Assembly (NCBI GenBank): GCA_018873245.2
Contig: JAEMBT020000009.1
Span: 14,931,794-14,995,793 of the forward strand
Length of the DNA stretch: 64,000 nucleotides
Reading direction: 5' to 3'
Source of the DNA: Archegozetes longisetosus
Lineage: Eukaryota; Arthropoda; Arachnida; Sarcoptiformes; Trhypochthoniidae
This document shows positions 48,507-59,950 of the stretch, one piece after another. Below the pieces are notes generated by a model. It saw only the letters and a program-made list of their open reading frames with translations. It had not been told where the DNA came from and searched no databases. The translations under genes and the position numbers were made by a program. Each line of letters opens with the position of its first letter. The first letter of the stretch is position 1.

Positions 48507-49035
48507 TAACTAATAAATTATATTTTGGCTTTTATATTGACTATTAGTCTTATTCAACTTTTTATATATTAGTAGTATGTTTAACATTTGAAGAGCGACT
48601 GAATATGTTCAAAGATGGAAATTCATTTTAACCTTATTTAATATGACGTTTGAGAGTCTTAACTAAAATACAAACACAATAACAAAAGAGGAAATAATTG
48701 TTTCGCATAAATTATGTAAATCTGCAATTAGTAATGCTACAGTTTGATGTAAAAAAAATTAAATTTCAGTTGTCTTATGACAAAAATGTAAATATAATTA
48801 TAATTTTATTGATTTAAATGAAAATATCGTTTGATCGATTTATCTATACTGAAATGATGTGCTGAAAGACGGGTTTCATGAGTTATTCAAGTGACATATC
48901 GAACGAAAAAATCAATTTGAAGGGCTTCACTTACTGTTTCTAAACTTGTTTTCGCTTCTAAAAAATACTAAGCAGTGTTTTGGTTATACGAGAAAAGAAT
49001 TAAATAACTGATTAGTTCTCAATTTATTTCTTATT

Positions 49036-50403
49036 GTTGATTTTGAAATCTTCAAATGTCGTGTCATGTTCGGGAGTAGTTGCAAGTCAATTCTCATTAG
49101 CTTCAGCGAATGAAGAGCTCAATAGGTGAAAAAGAGCTTTTTTAGATAGTGGAGAAGATGTTGAAGCTGGACAAATTGATGTGAAAAAACTTATCGCTTG
49201 GCACTGAAACTAGATTTGAACTGGGATCTTTTTCGCTTTACTACACTTCATTCGATATTCATTGCATAAATGAACATTTCTAATAAGGTCCCAAGAACTA
49301 AATTTTATAATATGATATTATAATAATAGTGATATAACACTGAAAATTCACTCAACGTCACATAAATCATCAAAGTTGGAACACTTTTGTGTATTACACA
49401 TATTTATTTTTTGCACGATTTTGTTATAGAAGCGGAAAACGCCAGCGTCCTAGAGAGCATTTTCTTATGTAGAAAACTAGTGCTGTGCTAATAGTTAACT
49501 CAAAAAATAACTTTGATTTTTAATGAATATATTAATGATTGCAATAAATAACCAGTAGCTCTAAGAGCATATTAATTATAAGCTTATAAAATAACAACAC
49601 AATAATAAATGACAGTAATTATAATACATCATTATAATAACATATTCTCTAACAACACAATATACAGCAGTCACTCATCCTCGAAAACAAATGTAACATA
49701 AGATTCTTTTGTGATAATCTTAGAAGTGTTTGCTTTCACGAAAATATATTTTGATTCAAATTTTATAAAACTATCTTAACATCCATTTTAAAAAGTTTTC
49801 AATTTTATTCTATGTCTTTATAAGTGATTGAATTGAATTAAAAGTGAAAAATATTGGTCACGTAACAGCAAATTTTTGTAAAAGATAGCTTTAAAGATGC
49901 TAGTTCTCTCTTATAATGAGAGTTCATTAATATTATCACGGCATTTATTGAATATCGAGTTTGTGCTTTGTTATTTAGGACTTGAAAGTAATTTTTACAA
50001 GAAATCACTGCTAGAAAAATATCTCAATTTAACATGTCTGTGAGAAAATTTCAAAGTTGTAACTTTTTGTAAAAATGAGTTTGATTTAGGCTGAAGTCAA
50101 TGTTAAATTTGGAATGAACTTTATATTTATCAATTTGTTTCATTTGTTGAACAAATAAAAGACATTGTCCCAGTCAAGTTATTGTTCCAAAAATTCTATT
50201 TAGTTCTCAAATATGTTTCACTAAATTATTTCCATTTCGATTTTCAATCATAAAAATTAAAGAATTAGAACTATAAATCAATGAAACAAAGAAAATTTGT
50301 GCATATCCTTAGATTGTTTATTCAATATCTATTGTCTATCACCTTCAAAACACTACAGAGAATTAATCGATTGGAACATGTTGAAGAACCATACTATAAT
50401 TAA
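49036..50403. other. Intergenic sequence
   Basis: No gene recognised. Confidence 0.5.
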
Positions 50404-50603
50404 TAAAGACACTAGAAACAGGAACTTCTTATTTTTGTCGATGTCATAAAATCATCAGAAATAGACATGAGGACACCTAATGAGTCCATAATTATCGAAA
50501 TACTTATTTTCGACAATCATGGACTCATTAGGTGCCCTGATATCTATTTCCGATGATTTTATCACATCGACAAAAATAGGATATTTCCGTTTCTAGCGTC
50601 TTA
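50404..50603 (-). mobile_element. Foldback MITE, family A, copy 2
   Basis: 200 bp, near-identical to 18227-18426 in inverted orientation. Ends TAAAGACACTAGAAACAGG and its complement, TA target. Confidence 0.88.
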
Positions 50604-51204
50604 ATAATTAGATCAGGACTATTATGACATTTATTCGAGTAGTGTCTTCCCTTAAAAAGTTGATCAAAAGATATTCGTTAAGTTTTAGTCCATAACATTC
50701 GGAAATATCGCCAAATTTCACGAATTCATTACTAGTGAATAATTTGAAGAAAATAAGAATATCAAAATAGTCAAGAAAACAATTTGAATTGAACGAGAGA
50801 ATTCAAGATTTGCCTAAACGTCAACTAAAATTAAGGCCCTTTTTAGCTATAAGCTCGAGACGATGGGGATTATTTCAAATTATAGCCATAGAAGCAAAAT
50901 AAATCCTTTGAGTATTACTTGTTTCTGCTATTCTTAATATGGAACTTTTGTTCATTTGGCGTTTAGGCAAATCTTAAATTCTTCTACTCAGTTGCTGATT
51001 ACTATTATTGCTAACTTTTATTAGTAGAATGCCCACAAAATACCGGGGAATTTATTTTTGATACAGACTGTACAAGTATCTTATTGAAAGATAAAATCTA
51101 GAAATTTTAATGATTAAATTAAATTAAATTTTAATCATAACACGTTGATTTTATTGATAGATTTTATTGAACAGATTTATTTAATTAGTTTGTCATACAT
51201 AGAC
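50604..51204. other. Intergenic sequence 3' of the DEG/ENaC gene
   Basis: No gene recognised. Confidence 0.5.
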
Positions 51205-53808
51205 TCAATGCTTGCGATAAATTGATATTAACATTACTTTAATATATATCAAGTATGTGAATAAATTTTGCATTAAATAATAAAAGTAACCCGCGATCAT
51301 ATAAATCAATGTGTAAAATATAAGTGTTAAAATTGTCAAAATTGGTAAAAGTAATTTTAAATAAATCAATATCGAAATTGTTTTAAAATATTTCAAGAGC
51401 AATTTCGAATATTTGATCAATTTAAATAAAATGACTTCGATCAATGTATATAAGACTTTAAGTTGATTTTTGAGAATTATGAAAATTCTAGTCAGTGAAC
51501 AGACAAAATCCGTGAATATAATGGGAGAAAACCCAAACCAAAACCCGAGAATTCCACCACAATTGTAAATTAATTGATTGAAATCTGATCTTAAAATCTC
51601 TTTATACTTCAGATGAGGCAACGTTTCAGGTATGAATTCTAAAGTTGTTTCATTGGCCATCGATTTAGTTGATTCCATTCTGGTTTCGAAATAAATGACT
51701 TCACACTTTTTCTTACAATTTAGGGAGCATTCATGTTTGAACAAATTATGTTGTGTATAATTTGATGAAATAGTATAATTACAAAATCTATATCCAATTA
51801 ACAACAAATGTCTCTTGAAATTGATAGTGACTAAATCACTATCTCTTACAGGAATACAAGAATATGTTTGATTGACTCGATTCCAATAGCAATCGATTAG
51901 ACAAAATTCGAGATAGTTTTGGTCGAAATTCTCAACATCTTTTTGATTGGTACAAGCATTTTTAGAATCGGTTTTCATGGTCGAATAAGAGCCACAAATT
52001 ATTTTAGAATTCATATCATTATGGATTAAAAAATCATTTATTTCAGGATTAATATCTGAGCCAGGTGAGTATAAGTGTGCAGTGATATTACCAGTATTTT
52101 TGAAATCAAAGAAGATTTTCTCCAAGTGCTCCGGCTTATAATTCGAATCAATATCTTTAAAGATAAATTTATACTTTAAAAATATAAATGAACTTTGATA
52201 AAATCCCACTTCAATTTCAGGTTTCGTACAATTGATTGACTTTCCATTTGCTATAATACCACATGCGTTGATCGTTTGATCAACTTCTGTAATCTCGTAG
52301 AATTGTTTCAATTTGTAATCAACCAACATTTTTTTGAGAAATTTATGGTAATTATATCTCATAAAGAAGTTTGCTAAAAGTTTAGTTCCACTGTGTTGGA
52401 ATCTCGAATCATCCCAGAAAGAATGTATTGCATTTGGATATATTTTAATGATTTTATCAGTATTTTTTATATGTGGTACCATTTTTATCGCGATATTAGG
52501 CATAACAGTTCTATTACTTATTTCAATACGTGTTAGTGTTTCATATTTGAAATAAGACGAGAAAACATCTACAATTTGGTTCATCATCATTATGGTATAA
52601 ATAATTAATACAATTTGTTTCAATTTTGAAAGTATTCTATAAGTATTGATTCGATTGAAGTTGAATTTGAATATTTCATTTCTCGAAGTTATCAATGAAA
52701 AAAGATTTGTGCTGAAGGACATTATACATGAGAGTGATTCTGATGTTAACTGATATAAATTGATTCCAAACCACATAGAAATCAGTCCTCCAATAGAATA
52801 CAAATACTCAACAAAAATCATTTTTGGTGAATGGATTATTGATATTTCTTTTCTACCAGCCTTACTTATTAAAAACACTGTTTGAGGTTCAAGAGTTATT
52901 AACGACTTTTGAGAAAATTTTAATATATCGTGATTTATAAATCCATCGTATTCACTTCGAAAATACTGATTGAAACATTGTTTTCTGCAAATCTTATCGA
53001 AAAACTGCTTTTCAAACTTTGCCCTTACATCACATTTTACTGAAATATCGCAAACATTTCTCAGACTTTCATTATTAAGACTAGTATAAAACCATCTTTT
53101 ATAACATTTACATTGATCAAACTCTCTTTTTTGAAAATATCTCACAATACAGTCTTCTTTCGATCGATCACTATTCGAGTGTATGGAATGTTGTTCATAG
53201 TTATAACAGTTAGTCGAATAAGGATTTGACAGCAATGTTTCTTTCATCGAAGTATATGTAAAAATACTAATACCAGTATTTTTATTTCTCAACTTAACTT
53301 TGGAAAAATTGGGAGGACTTTTACTCTGATGTATTGATAAGAAAATTTTCATTCCATTCGGAATTTCTATCATCTGATTGGATGAATCCATTACTGTATG
53401 ATTTGTGTACAATAATTGACTAAAATATGTGATACACCTGTGAGCAGATGATGTAACACTTTCCACAATTACAGTCAAAGTACTGCAAGCAACACTACTT
53501 TTATATTTATAAAAATCACACTTAATAGATCTGCTCATCAACTCTCCAATCGTTTGATTCTTCGATTTTATCGCCTCATATTCTAACAATTCTTTATTAG
53601 AATCTAAACAGAATGTCAGAGCAGGCATTTGTCCAATTTCTCGATCAGCCCTCAAATCGATATTAGTTTCATATTCACAATAACTTATTGTTAAGTCTAT
53701 AACTTGATAAATAAATAACAAGATGATAATAAATTTTCCGAATCGACGTAATAAGCGTCTGTATGAAACTTTGCAAAATGTCTTCTCTACTAAATATGTT
53801 ACTTTCAT
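51205..53808 (-). CDS. Tandem (double-module) DEG/ENaC channel protein
   Basis: A single uninterrupted minus-strand frame of 867 codons from ATG 53808; a TGA lies in frame a few codons upstream. Module 1 (about residues 1-370) has TM1 at about 25-46, a Cys-rich ectodomain (CKCYKRWF, CRKQC) and TM2 with YSIGGLISMWFGIN. Module 2 (about 385-775) has its own TM1 (LKQIVLIIYTIMMMNQIVDVF), ectodomain (CLIDCYWN, CSLNCKKKC) and TM2 with NCGGILGFWFGFS. The filter is GFS in module 2, matching the family G/S-x-S, but GIN in module 1. After it comes an unusual hydrophobic tail of about 80 residues with two or three more possible membrane segments. Usual DEG/ENaC subunits are about 450-700 residues with one module and work as trimers of Na+ channels. 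Each module here is short. Fused genes of this kind are not standard; a recent fusion of tandem duplicates is the likely origin, but the modules are strongly diverged. Confidence 0.88.
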   Translation of the reverse strand: MKVTYLVEKTFCKVSYRRLLRRFGKFIIILLFIYQVIDLTISYCEYETNIDLRADREIGQMPALTFCLDSNKELLEYEAIKSKNQTIGELMSRSIKCDFYKYKSSVACSTLTVIVESVTSSAHRCITYFSQLLYTNHTVMDSSNQMIEIPNGMKIFLSIHQSKSPPNFSKVKLRNKNTGISIFTYTSMKETLLSNPYSTNCYNYEQHSIHSNSDRSKEDCIVRYFQKREFDQCKCYKRWFYTSLNNESLRNVCDISVKCDVRAKFEKQFFDKICRKQCFNQYFRSEYDGFINHDILKFSQKSLITLEPQTVFLISKAGRKEISIIHSPKMIFVEYLYSIGGLISMWFGINLYQLTSESLSCIMSFSTNLFSLITSRNEIFKFNFNRINTYRILSKLKQIVLIIYTIMMMNQIVDVFSSYFKYETLTRIEISNRTVMPNIAIKMVPHIKNTDKIIKIYPNAIHSFWDDSRFQHSGTKLLANFFMRYNYHKFLKKMLVDYKLKQFYEITEVDQTINACGIIANGKSINCTKPEIEVGFYQSSFIFLKYKFIFKDIDSNYKPEHLEKIFFDFKNTGNITAHLYSPGSDINPEINDFLIHNDMNSKIICGSYSTMKTDSKNACTNQKDVENFDQNYLEFCLIDCYWNRVNQTYSCIPVRDSDLVTINFKRHLLLIGYRFCNYTISSNYTQHNLFKHECSLNCKKKCEVIYFETRMESTKSMANETTLEFIPETLPHLKYKEILRSDFNQLIYNCGGILGFWFGFSPIIFTDFVCSLTRIFIILKNQLKVLYTLIEVILFKLIKYSKLLLKYFKTISILIYLKLLLPILTILTLIFYTLIYMIAGYFYYLMQNLFTYLIYIKVMLISIYRKH

Positions 53809-54290
53809 TCTGATATTCACAATTCAAATCCTTACTTTTAAGTTCTTTGTAGTTAATACGAAAACTTTACAATTAAACATTTCATATTTCTATCTTCCGA
53901 TTCTATAAATTATTTTTCAATACATGACTTCAAAAAGTTTAATTAATGAAATTCATGAATAGAACTTACTATATCATAAGGAATAGTATTATTATATAAG
54001 ACTGCAAAATAATCTCAATATGTCGAAGATGATCATATAAACAAGTCGTGTATAAGTGAATAATGAATCAATGGGAATTTTGCTGACTGAAATTAAATTT
54101 TTTAATAAAAATCAATAATTGAATGGATAGATGCAATCAAATGTTAAGTCATAACCCTTATTGTATTTAACATATCCTATGGATAGAAGTAGTGATTTGG
54201 TTGTTTTTGCATCAGTCCATTCAATTCCTTATTTTAATGAAATAATAATGAAAATCAACAAAAATTCATGTTTACATTAATACATTGATA
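53809..54290. other. 5' flank of the DEG/ENaC gene
   Basis: No gene or defined promoter element recognised. Confidence 0.4.
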
Positions 54291-54449
54291 CAGTAAACTT
54301 CCTTCTAGTGAGTCCTCGATATAGTGAAAGTAATATTCTTATCTTAAAACCAATTTTTGTAACTCAAAATGGTCTGTTTATTAAAAAATTCGGTTATAAC
54401 CAGTGAAAACTACTGGTTGTTATCTAATCACTCTATCGGGACATTACTG
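54291..54449. mobile_element. pogo/Tigger-like MITE
   Basis: 159 bp, flanked by TA. The ends start CAGTAA and share CTCGATATAGTGA / CCCGATAGAGTGA, the pattern of pogo-type termini. The left end has an extra about 14 bp. No coding capacity. Confidence 0.7.
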
Positions 54450-54756
54450 TATTAGAAAATTATTTTAATTGAAAGATACTCATTAATTTCAGGGAATAAA
54501 TTTATGATGTGTTTGTTATTCATGAGTTTTTGGATCATTTACTTCGAAATATTGAGTAATTAACGACTTTATGGTCTCATTAATGTAAATTACAAGGTTT
54601 TGAAATCTTATGAATTATTCATTGATTTCGTTGAATTTAATGTATTTTATATTACTGTATACTCTAATTAATTTAAATGAATATATCATATCTGAGTTCA
54701 ATAATATCACCAAATTGTCTATATGTTATTTTGAGGCTTCGCTTTTTTGTAGTAAA

Positions 54757-55507
54757 TAGTGAAGGGCATAATTTAGCTGTGAGCTGAGCTGCTCTATGTT
54801 TCAAGCTCAATTTTAGCTATCTTTGAGCTTATAAGCTCGAGCTTCAAGCTCAGCTCATTTCAAGTCGATTTATTTAACAAAGCAAAATAGTATTAACTGT
54901 AAAGTAGTAATGGAATTGCTTCTTATATGTTAGCAAAATAGGCATTTAATAACATCTATCGAATTCAATGATGAGATGCATTCCTGAATTGTGATTCATT
55001 TTTTCAAAACAAATTTCAATTTAAACTGAAATTTAATGCAGTAACTTTGTTTGAAATGCTTTAAGCCTTGAAAGTAATATTCCTATTCACTACTTAGATC
55101 TCTTAATATTCGAAAATAAGATAATATCAAATAATTTTTGAAAATTAATTAAAAATAAGATGAAGTTATTGCTTGAAACTGTTATCAAAGTGTGTTCACA
55201 AGAAAGCGAAATACAATGAGAAGACTTACAATTATCGATAAGTGACACCGATGTCAAAGTTTGGATTCGTTCTTCAAATTTTAAAATCGAAATTAATCTG
55301 TTTTTTGCATAAATACTTTATTATAACACGAGATAATTACTTGTTATAAAGATTACTACTCATTTTAAAAATTTTTAGCATAAGCTTAGCTCACGGTTTG
55401 GATCCTAGCCTCTAAGGACAAGCGCAGCTCAAAGCTCAACAATTCTGGACTGCGCTCATAGAAACTCGAGCTTGAAGCTCAGGATTCCAGACCAATGCTC
55501 TTCACTA
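54757..55507. mobile_element. Non-autonomous hAT-like element with AGCTC-rich subterminal repeats
   Basis: 751 bp. The ends are TAGTGAAGGGCAT and the complement of TAGTGAAGAGCAT. Flanks GTAGTAAA (54749-54756) and GTGGTAAA (55508-55515) match at 7 of 8 bases as a target duplication. Both subterminal regions are crowded with GAGCTTCAAGCTC-type motifs, typical of hAT transposase-binding arrays. No transposase. Confidence 0.85.
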
Positions 55508-56154
55508 GTGGTAAAAATCGATTTTTTAGTCATATTATGTAAGTATTTTTCTAAAAACTATACTTATATTTTGAAAAAATGAAACACAATAGAAGTATGA
55601 AAAGTTATTGAGAATGTCCATTGACTGAATATTTTTTCAACATTATAATGAACTTGTTGACATTTAAAATGTTTTATATTTGGAACACTTAATTTGGAAT
55701 ACTTTTGCAACAGTCAATGTTTAAATTTGTTCGAGAATTGTCTAGTCTAAGTTTTTGAGTCTTTGCCACAAACCTTATTTTGTTTAGAGAAGATGATCTT
55801 TGTTAATATGAATTAGCTTTAATTACCATTGATTGCAATTTGCTCTTATTTCTGATTAAAATTAGCAGATAATATAATTAGCATCAAATTCGAAAATAAT
55901 CACCACCTGTGGATTTGGTATAAGACTTACCTAATCATTAAGGTTTTAGAATATGTTAACAATAGATAAAATTAATCTAGGTAAATATATAACTTTTAAG
56001 TCAAATTTATCTATATAAATAAACTCTTTGGATGAAATAAATATAAAACATAAGGACTTGGCACTAAAATTGGATCTCAAAGTAGCAATTTGGGCGCATA
56101 TTTTCTTCACTTAACCGAATTGAGGAGACGTTTTAATGTTAGGGACTAACGGTG
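55508..56154. other. Intergenic sequence
   Basis: No gene recognised. Confidence 0.45.
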
Positions 56155-56252
56155 ATATTATAGCAGTTGTGGCAAATTAGGAAACCTCAAAGTATATACA
56201 AATATTTGTATATACTTTGAGGTATCCTAATTTGCCACAACTGCTATAATAT
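56155..56252. repeat. 98 bp near-perfect loopless palindrome
   Basis: Two 49 bp arms with a single mismatch meet without spacer at AAATATTT (about 56200-56207). The right arm overlaps the first recognisable P450 codons of the following pseudogene. Confidence 0.95.
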
Positions 56253-56551
56253 TACTTAGAGATCCAGAACTTTGGCCAGAACCAGAAAAGTTTGATCCAC
56301 AAACATTTTCAGATGAAAATAAGCACATAATAAATGCAGTGGTTTGGCAGCCGTTTGGTGTCTGAACGCGCAATTGCATTGGTATGCAATTGGCTATGCT
56401 TGAGATGAAATTAGCTCTCTCTAAATTACTCATCAAATATAAATTGGTTCCATCTGAGAAAACAGAACTGGGAGACATTACACGACATTTCAAATCTATT
56501 ACAATGACTCCGAAATACGGAGTTTTCGCTAAAACTATTGCTTTATCTTAA
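56246..56551 (+). pseudogene. Cytochrome P450 C-terminal fragment (CYP3-clan-like)
   Basis: The plus strand encodes the end of a P450: the meander region (LLRDPELWPEPEKFDP), the heme loop (QPFGV-stop-TRNCIGM) and the last helix (LEMKLALSKLLIKYKLV), with the natural stop TAA at 56549. A TGA at 56363-56365 replaces the conserved residue between V and R of the F-x-x-G-x-R-x-C-x-G heme signature. Everything upstream of the meander is missing. P450s are ER heme monooxygenases. This relic cannot make one. It is closely related to the pseudogene at the right edge of the window. Confidence 0.9.
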
Positions 56552-58553
56552 AAACTATGTTTATGTCTATTATTAAACTGAATGATCCCAATCGACAATT
56601 AAATGAAATTGCAATAAACCTAAAAGTTTAATTTAAACTTTTTAAAGAAAATTTATTAAATTTTTTGAATATAAGTTTTTATTAAAAAGATTTTTGGAAA
56701 TTAGCCTTTGGAATACAACTTTCTGCAAATTCTAGTTTTGAATTATTTAAGGCTTTTGGGTTTGATTTTGATGTGCACATATTCCATTTTCCCTTTGGAG
56801 AACACTTTCATTGTTTGACTCCTTGAAGACTTTTACTCTTTTTGTTTGAAGACATTTTGTTGATCGATGGCGTTTTCATGTTGTTAATTTTGATTATTGA
56901 GTGTTTCCGCTGTTGTGATCAGACTAAATAAATAATATTGTGTTAAATATGATAAAAGATTAGTCCCTTTTTAGTGTTGTTTCTTATCGGGAAAAATATT
57001 TGATCAAAAGTTTGAAGAGTAACAAATGTTTTAATTATAAATTGATCTGATTTTTGTGTTTAGTTATTAACCGCTATATTTAGTTTGCAATTGAAAATAG
57101 AATTTTATTTAAATTTGATGATCATTGGAGCAAAATTTTGATTTTGACAATATTTTTTTCATACAAAAGATATGCGATATAATTGCTGTAAGTTTATTAT
57201 TCTAGGATTGATAATTTCACGTTTACTCAGAACATTGTTTTCAATTGTTTTATTTATTTGGTTCACTGCAGTCATGTCTCGATTCGACTGATCGTCATAA
57301 CGAAATGTTCAATTCCTTTAACTTCTAACTTAACGCTATGGCGAGTCTTTAGTGTAATTTAAGTTTATTCAACAATTTGATTAGACTTGGCTTTTTTATG
57401 TATCTAAACAATTTGATATAAGATTGGCTCTAAAGCTAAATCAACTATTCCTTTAAAATAAAGTTACTCAATAGATAAATACATTTTGAACGGAATGTAT
57501 TATAAATAACTGAATTAAAAGTACAAAACTAAGCATTTTCTAAAAAGCAAGACCGTAAAAGTATAAAATCATAACTATCTTTATATATTTTTAACAATTA
57601 CATTGATCTATAAATAAAATAACTAGTTTTCATGCATTTCACACGGCTCATGTGATAATAAATGAACAATAGTTTGTACAATAAACCTTATGTTTGCATA
57701 TACTTAAGTGGTTTCAACAAAATGTAAAAATCAATAGACAAGTTTGGCTTAATTGTTATCGGTTTAAAGATGCACTTAAATACATGTGAAAGTTGAACAG
57801 GTTTCACTCTATCTGTATGTCATAGCACTCATAAAACGAAAGAAGACCAGGACTAATATTTATAAATGTGTTCAGTTTCGTCAGACAATAGAAATGCTAT
57901 GAAATTGAATCAATTAAGTGAAGCAAATGATTTGTGAAAATACTCCAATGAAACATTTATTTGGTTATTTTGCAAAGCTATGTATTTTCTGTAACTTGCT
58001 GTAAATTCGTGGCAATTCATTTCAAAAATATCATTCTTAATGTGATAGACTAAGTGTGATATTGTTAACTTTGCTCAACAAATTTCATATTAAGTGATTA
58101 TATTTTTATATAAGCGACATGTGAGACCTTCGATTTAATTGAAGATCAAAATTTAAATTAAGACTTCATTCATTTGACTATTTACATCATTATTTAAAAG
58201 TAGGTGAAGTCAATTGTTTTAAAATGTTGAAAAAGCAATTATTTTTACATGAATTAACTTTAAAAGTGGCGTAAGCATAATTGTGGTATAATAATTCATG
58301 TAAAAATAATATCTTTTAATAAATTTCCGAAAAATTGATGCTAAACAAGAAAAATAATAATTAAATAATTTGCGACAATAACTTTGAGTGCAATTTTCAA
58401 TTATATTCAATAAAAAATGACATAAATAGAAATCAATTTGAATAAAGTTGTGAACCATAAAATTAATTATATGTGTAATAGTCAGGTTTAAAGCTTTTTA
58501 TCTTAAGTGAAAATATTATTTCATTAAGAATTGTTTGTAATTCGTTGTCACAA
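56552..58553. other. Intergenic sequence with a small hairpin
   Basis: No gene recognised. A stem of about 20 bp (ATTATTTTTACATGAATTA and its complement) spans about 58237-58311. Confidence 0.45.
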
Positions 58554-58934
58554 ATGGAATCCAAAAGTTTTGACCCAAACAGTATTTTGTCTGAAAATAT
58601 TCTTATTAAAAGTGCAGCAAATCATTTGCATATAGTCGGATTATCTCTTCATCCAAATGGATCGAAGCTAAGATATAAATTTGATAACCAATTAGCTACT
58701 TTTATGTTTCATTTAATTCTATTGATTAGATTTGTGATAGTATTGATCTTAAATGATGAAAATAAGTTCAAGCATTTAATAATAGGAGATTTGTTGTACG
58801 TCTTAAGCATCACGATTCATAGCAATATAAGAGCAATTTCCTTTTATTTAACTGCTATTATCTCTCAAATAATACATTATTACAACTATAAGAATGGCGT
58901 AGAGCCTTCATATCTCAAATCATTAGATATATGA
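58554..58934 (+). CDS. Gustatory-receptor-like first exon (isolated, probably a fragment)
   Basis: The ATG at 58554 opens 126 codons. After a polar N-terminus there are two membrane segments (FMFHLILLIRFVIVLIL; LYVLSITIHSNIRAISFYLTAIISQ), with a GDLLY link like GDFTY in the GR at 46.7 kb. NYKNGVEPSYLKSL follows, the expected cytoplasmic loop after TM2. The frame ends in TGA without a clear donor; a neighbouring frame continues as DMFNLFRVM, hinting at a small frame break. No downstream GR exons were found before 62.6 kb. It is either a GR gene with a distant second exon or a pseudogene remnant. Confidence 0.5.
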   Translation: MESKSFDPNSILSENILIKSAANHLHIVGLSLHPNGSKLRYKFDNQLATFMFHLILLIRFVIVLILNDENKFKHLIIGDLLYVLSITIHSNIRAISFYLTAIISQIIHYYNYKNGVEPSYLKSLDI

Positions 58935-59029
58935 CATGTTCAACCTATTTAGGGTTATGTGATAAGAATTGATATATAATTTGAATTGATGTAAAGTTTC
59001 AATTAACATATAATTTCAATTAATATATA

Positions 59030-59203
59030 CAGTCTGACCCGGTTATAGACAACTGATCGGTGCGTAGAACATAAGTTGCCTATAACTGGGTTTGTCTATA
59101 TCCCAACTCTTTAACATATGATTGGATTAGTTGGTACCGAATAAATCATTTGCTAACAACCGGGTTTGCCTATAACCAAGTTGCCGATAGCCAGGTCAGA
59201 CTG
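59030..59203. mobile_element. pogo/Tigger-like MITE
   Basis: 174 bp flanked by TA. Ends CAGTCTGACCCGGTTATAGA and the complement of CAGTCTGACCTGGCTATCGG. No coding capacity. Confidence 0.85.
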
Positions 59204-59338
59204 TAATTGATATAACATTCAGTATCATCGAGTAGAAATTGAATGCAAAGTGTTCACAACAATCACAAGCGTGAGTATGATCACAATTTTAAAGTTAGGT
59301 TTATCCGACATTCAGTGGACTTTGAGCCACAGTAAACA

Positions 59339-59629
59339 TTAATATTGAGCTCGAACGCATAACAACGCGAGATATGTACTTTTCCATGGACTTCGTCTCA
59401 CACTTGATTTGATTGTTTTGCCACAAATAAAACAATTTTTTATATTTTCATTACTATTAAATTGGTTGGCATTCTGTTGACCACTAAACTCAACATCAAA
59501 ATCACATTTCTCGAGATTTATTGTTTTGATGCGTTCGTCGTTCTCGTCATTATTCGATCGATTATTAGGGACATAGAAGGGAATAGCAGTTGACAACGAT
59601 TGCAGCATATAATCGACTAAATTAAACAT
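59339..59629 (-). CDS. Hypothetical 96-residue protein or exon
   Basis: ATG at 59629, frame to TAA at 59339. The composition is non-repetitive, with an acidic Asn-rich middle (NNRSNNDENDER) and one CFICGK pair near the end that looks like the first half of a zinc finger. A donor-like GTACAT follows PWK, so it may be a first exon. No homologue recognised. Confidence 0.3.
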   Translation of the reverse strand: MFNLVDYMLQSLSTAIPFYVPNNRSNNDENDERIKTINLEKCDFDVEFSGQQNANQFNSNENIKNCFICGKTIKSSVRRSPWKSTYLALLCVRAQY

Positions 59630-59950
59630 CTATTTTTAAGAACTTTGACATTGAGGTGATCTTGCACGAGTAAAAGTCTGATTTTTTTGTTTAAGAGCTT
59701 TCAGAACATTAGTGTTATCATTAATTAGGTTCTTATATCGTTTAAAAGTTTTTACACGACTCGAAACAAATATAATTTTTTATTGAATTGGGTCCTTAAG
59801 ATATGATTAAAAGTTTAATTAAATGAATTTTATTATTTAAACCGAGATAAGAGCCTTCGCGTTTATACTTTGGCTATTCTTATCTCATTTAAGTTACTTA
59901 TCATCTGCAATGTTTCAAACAAAAAAATCATTTCCTTAAAATATATAAGA

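Larger units (their letters stand above)
46490..49035 (+). repeat. Right copy of the 2.5 kb segmental duplication
   Basis: Partner of 41390-43880. It carries the intact GR gene. Confidence 0.88.
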
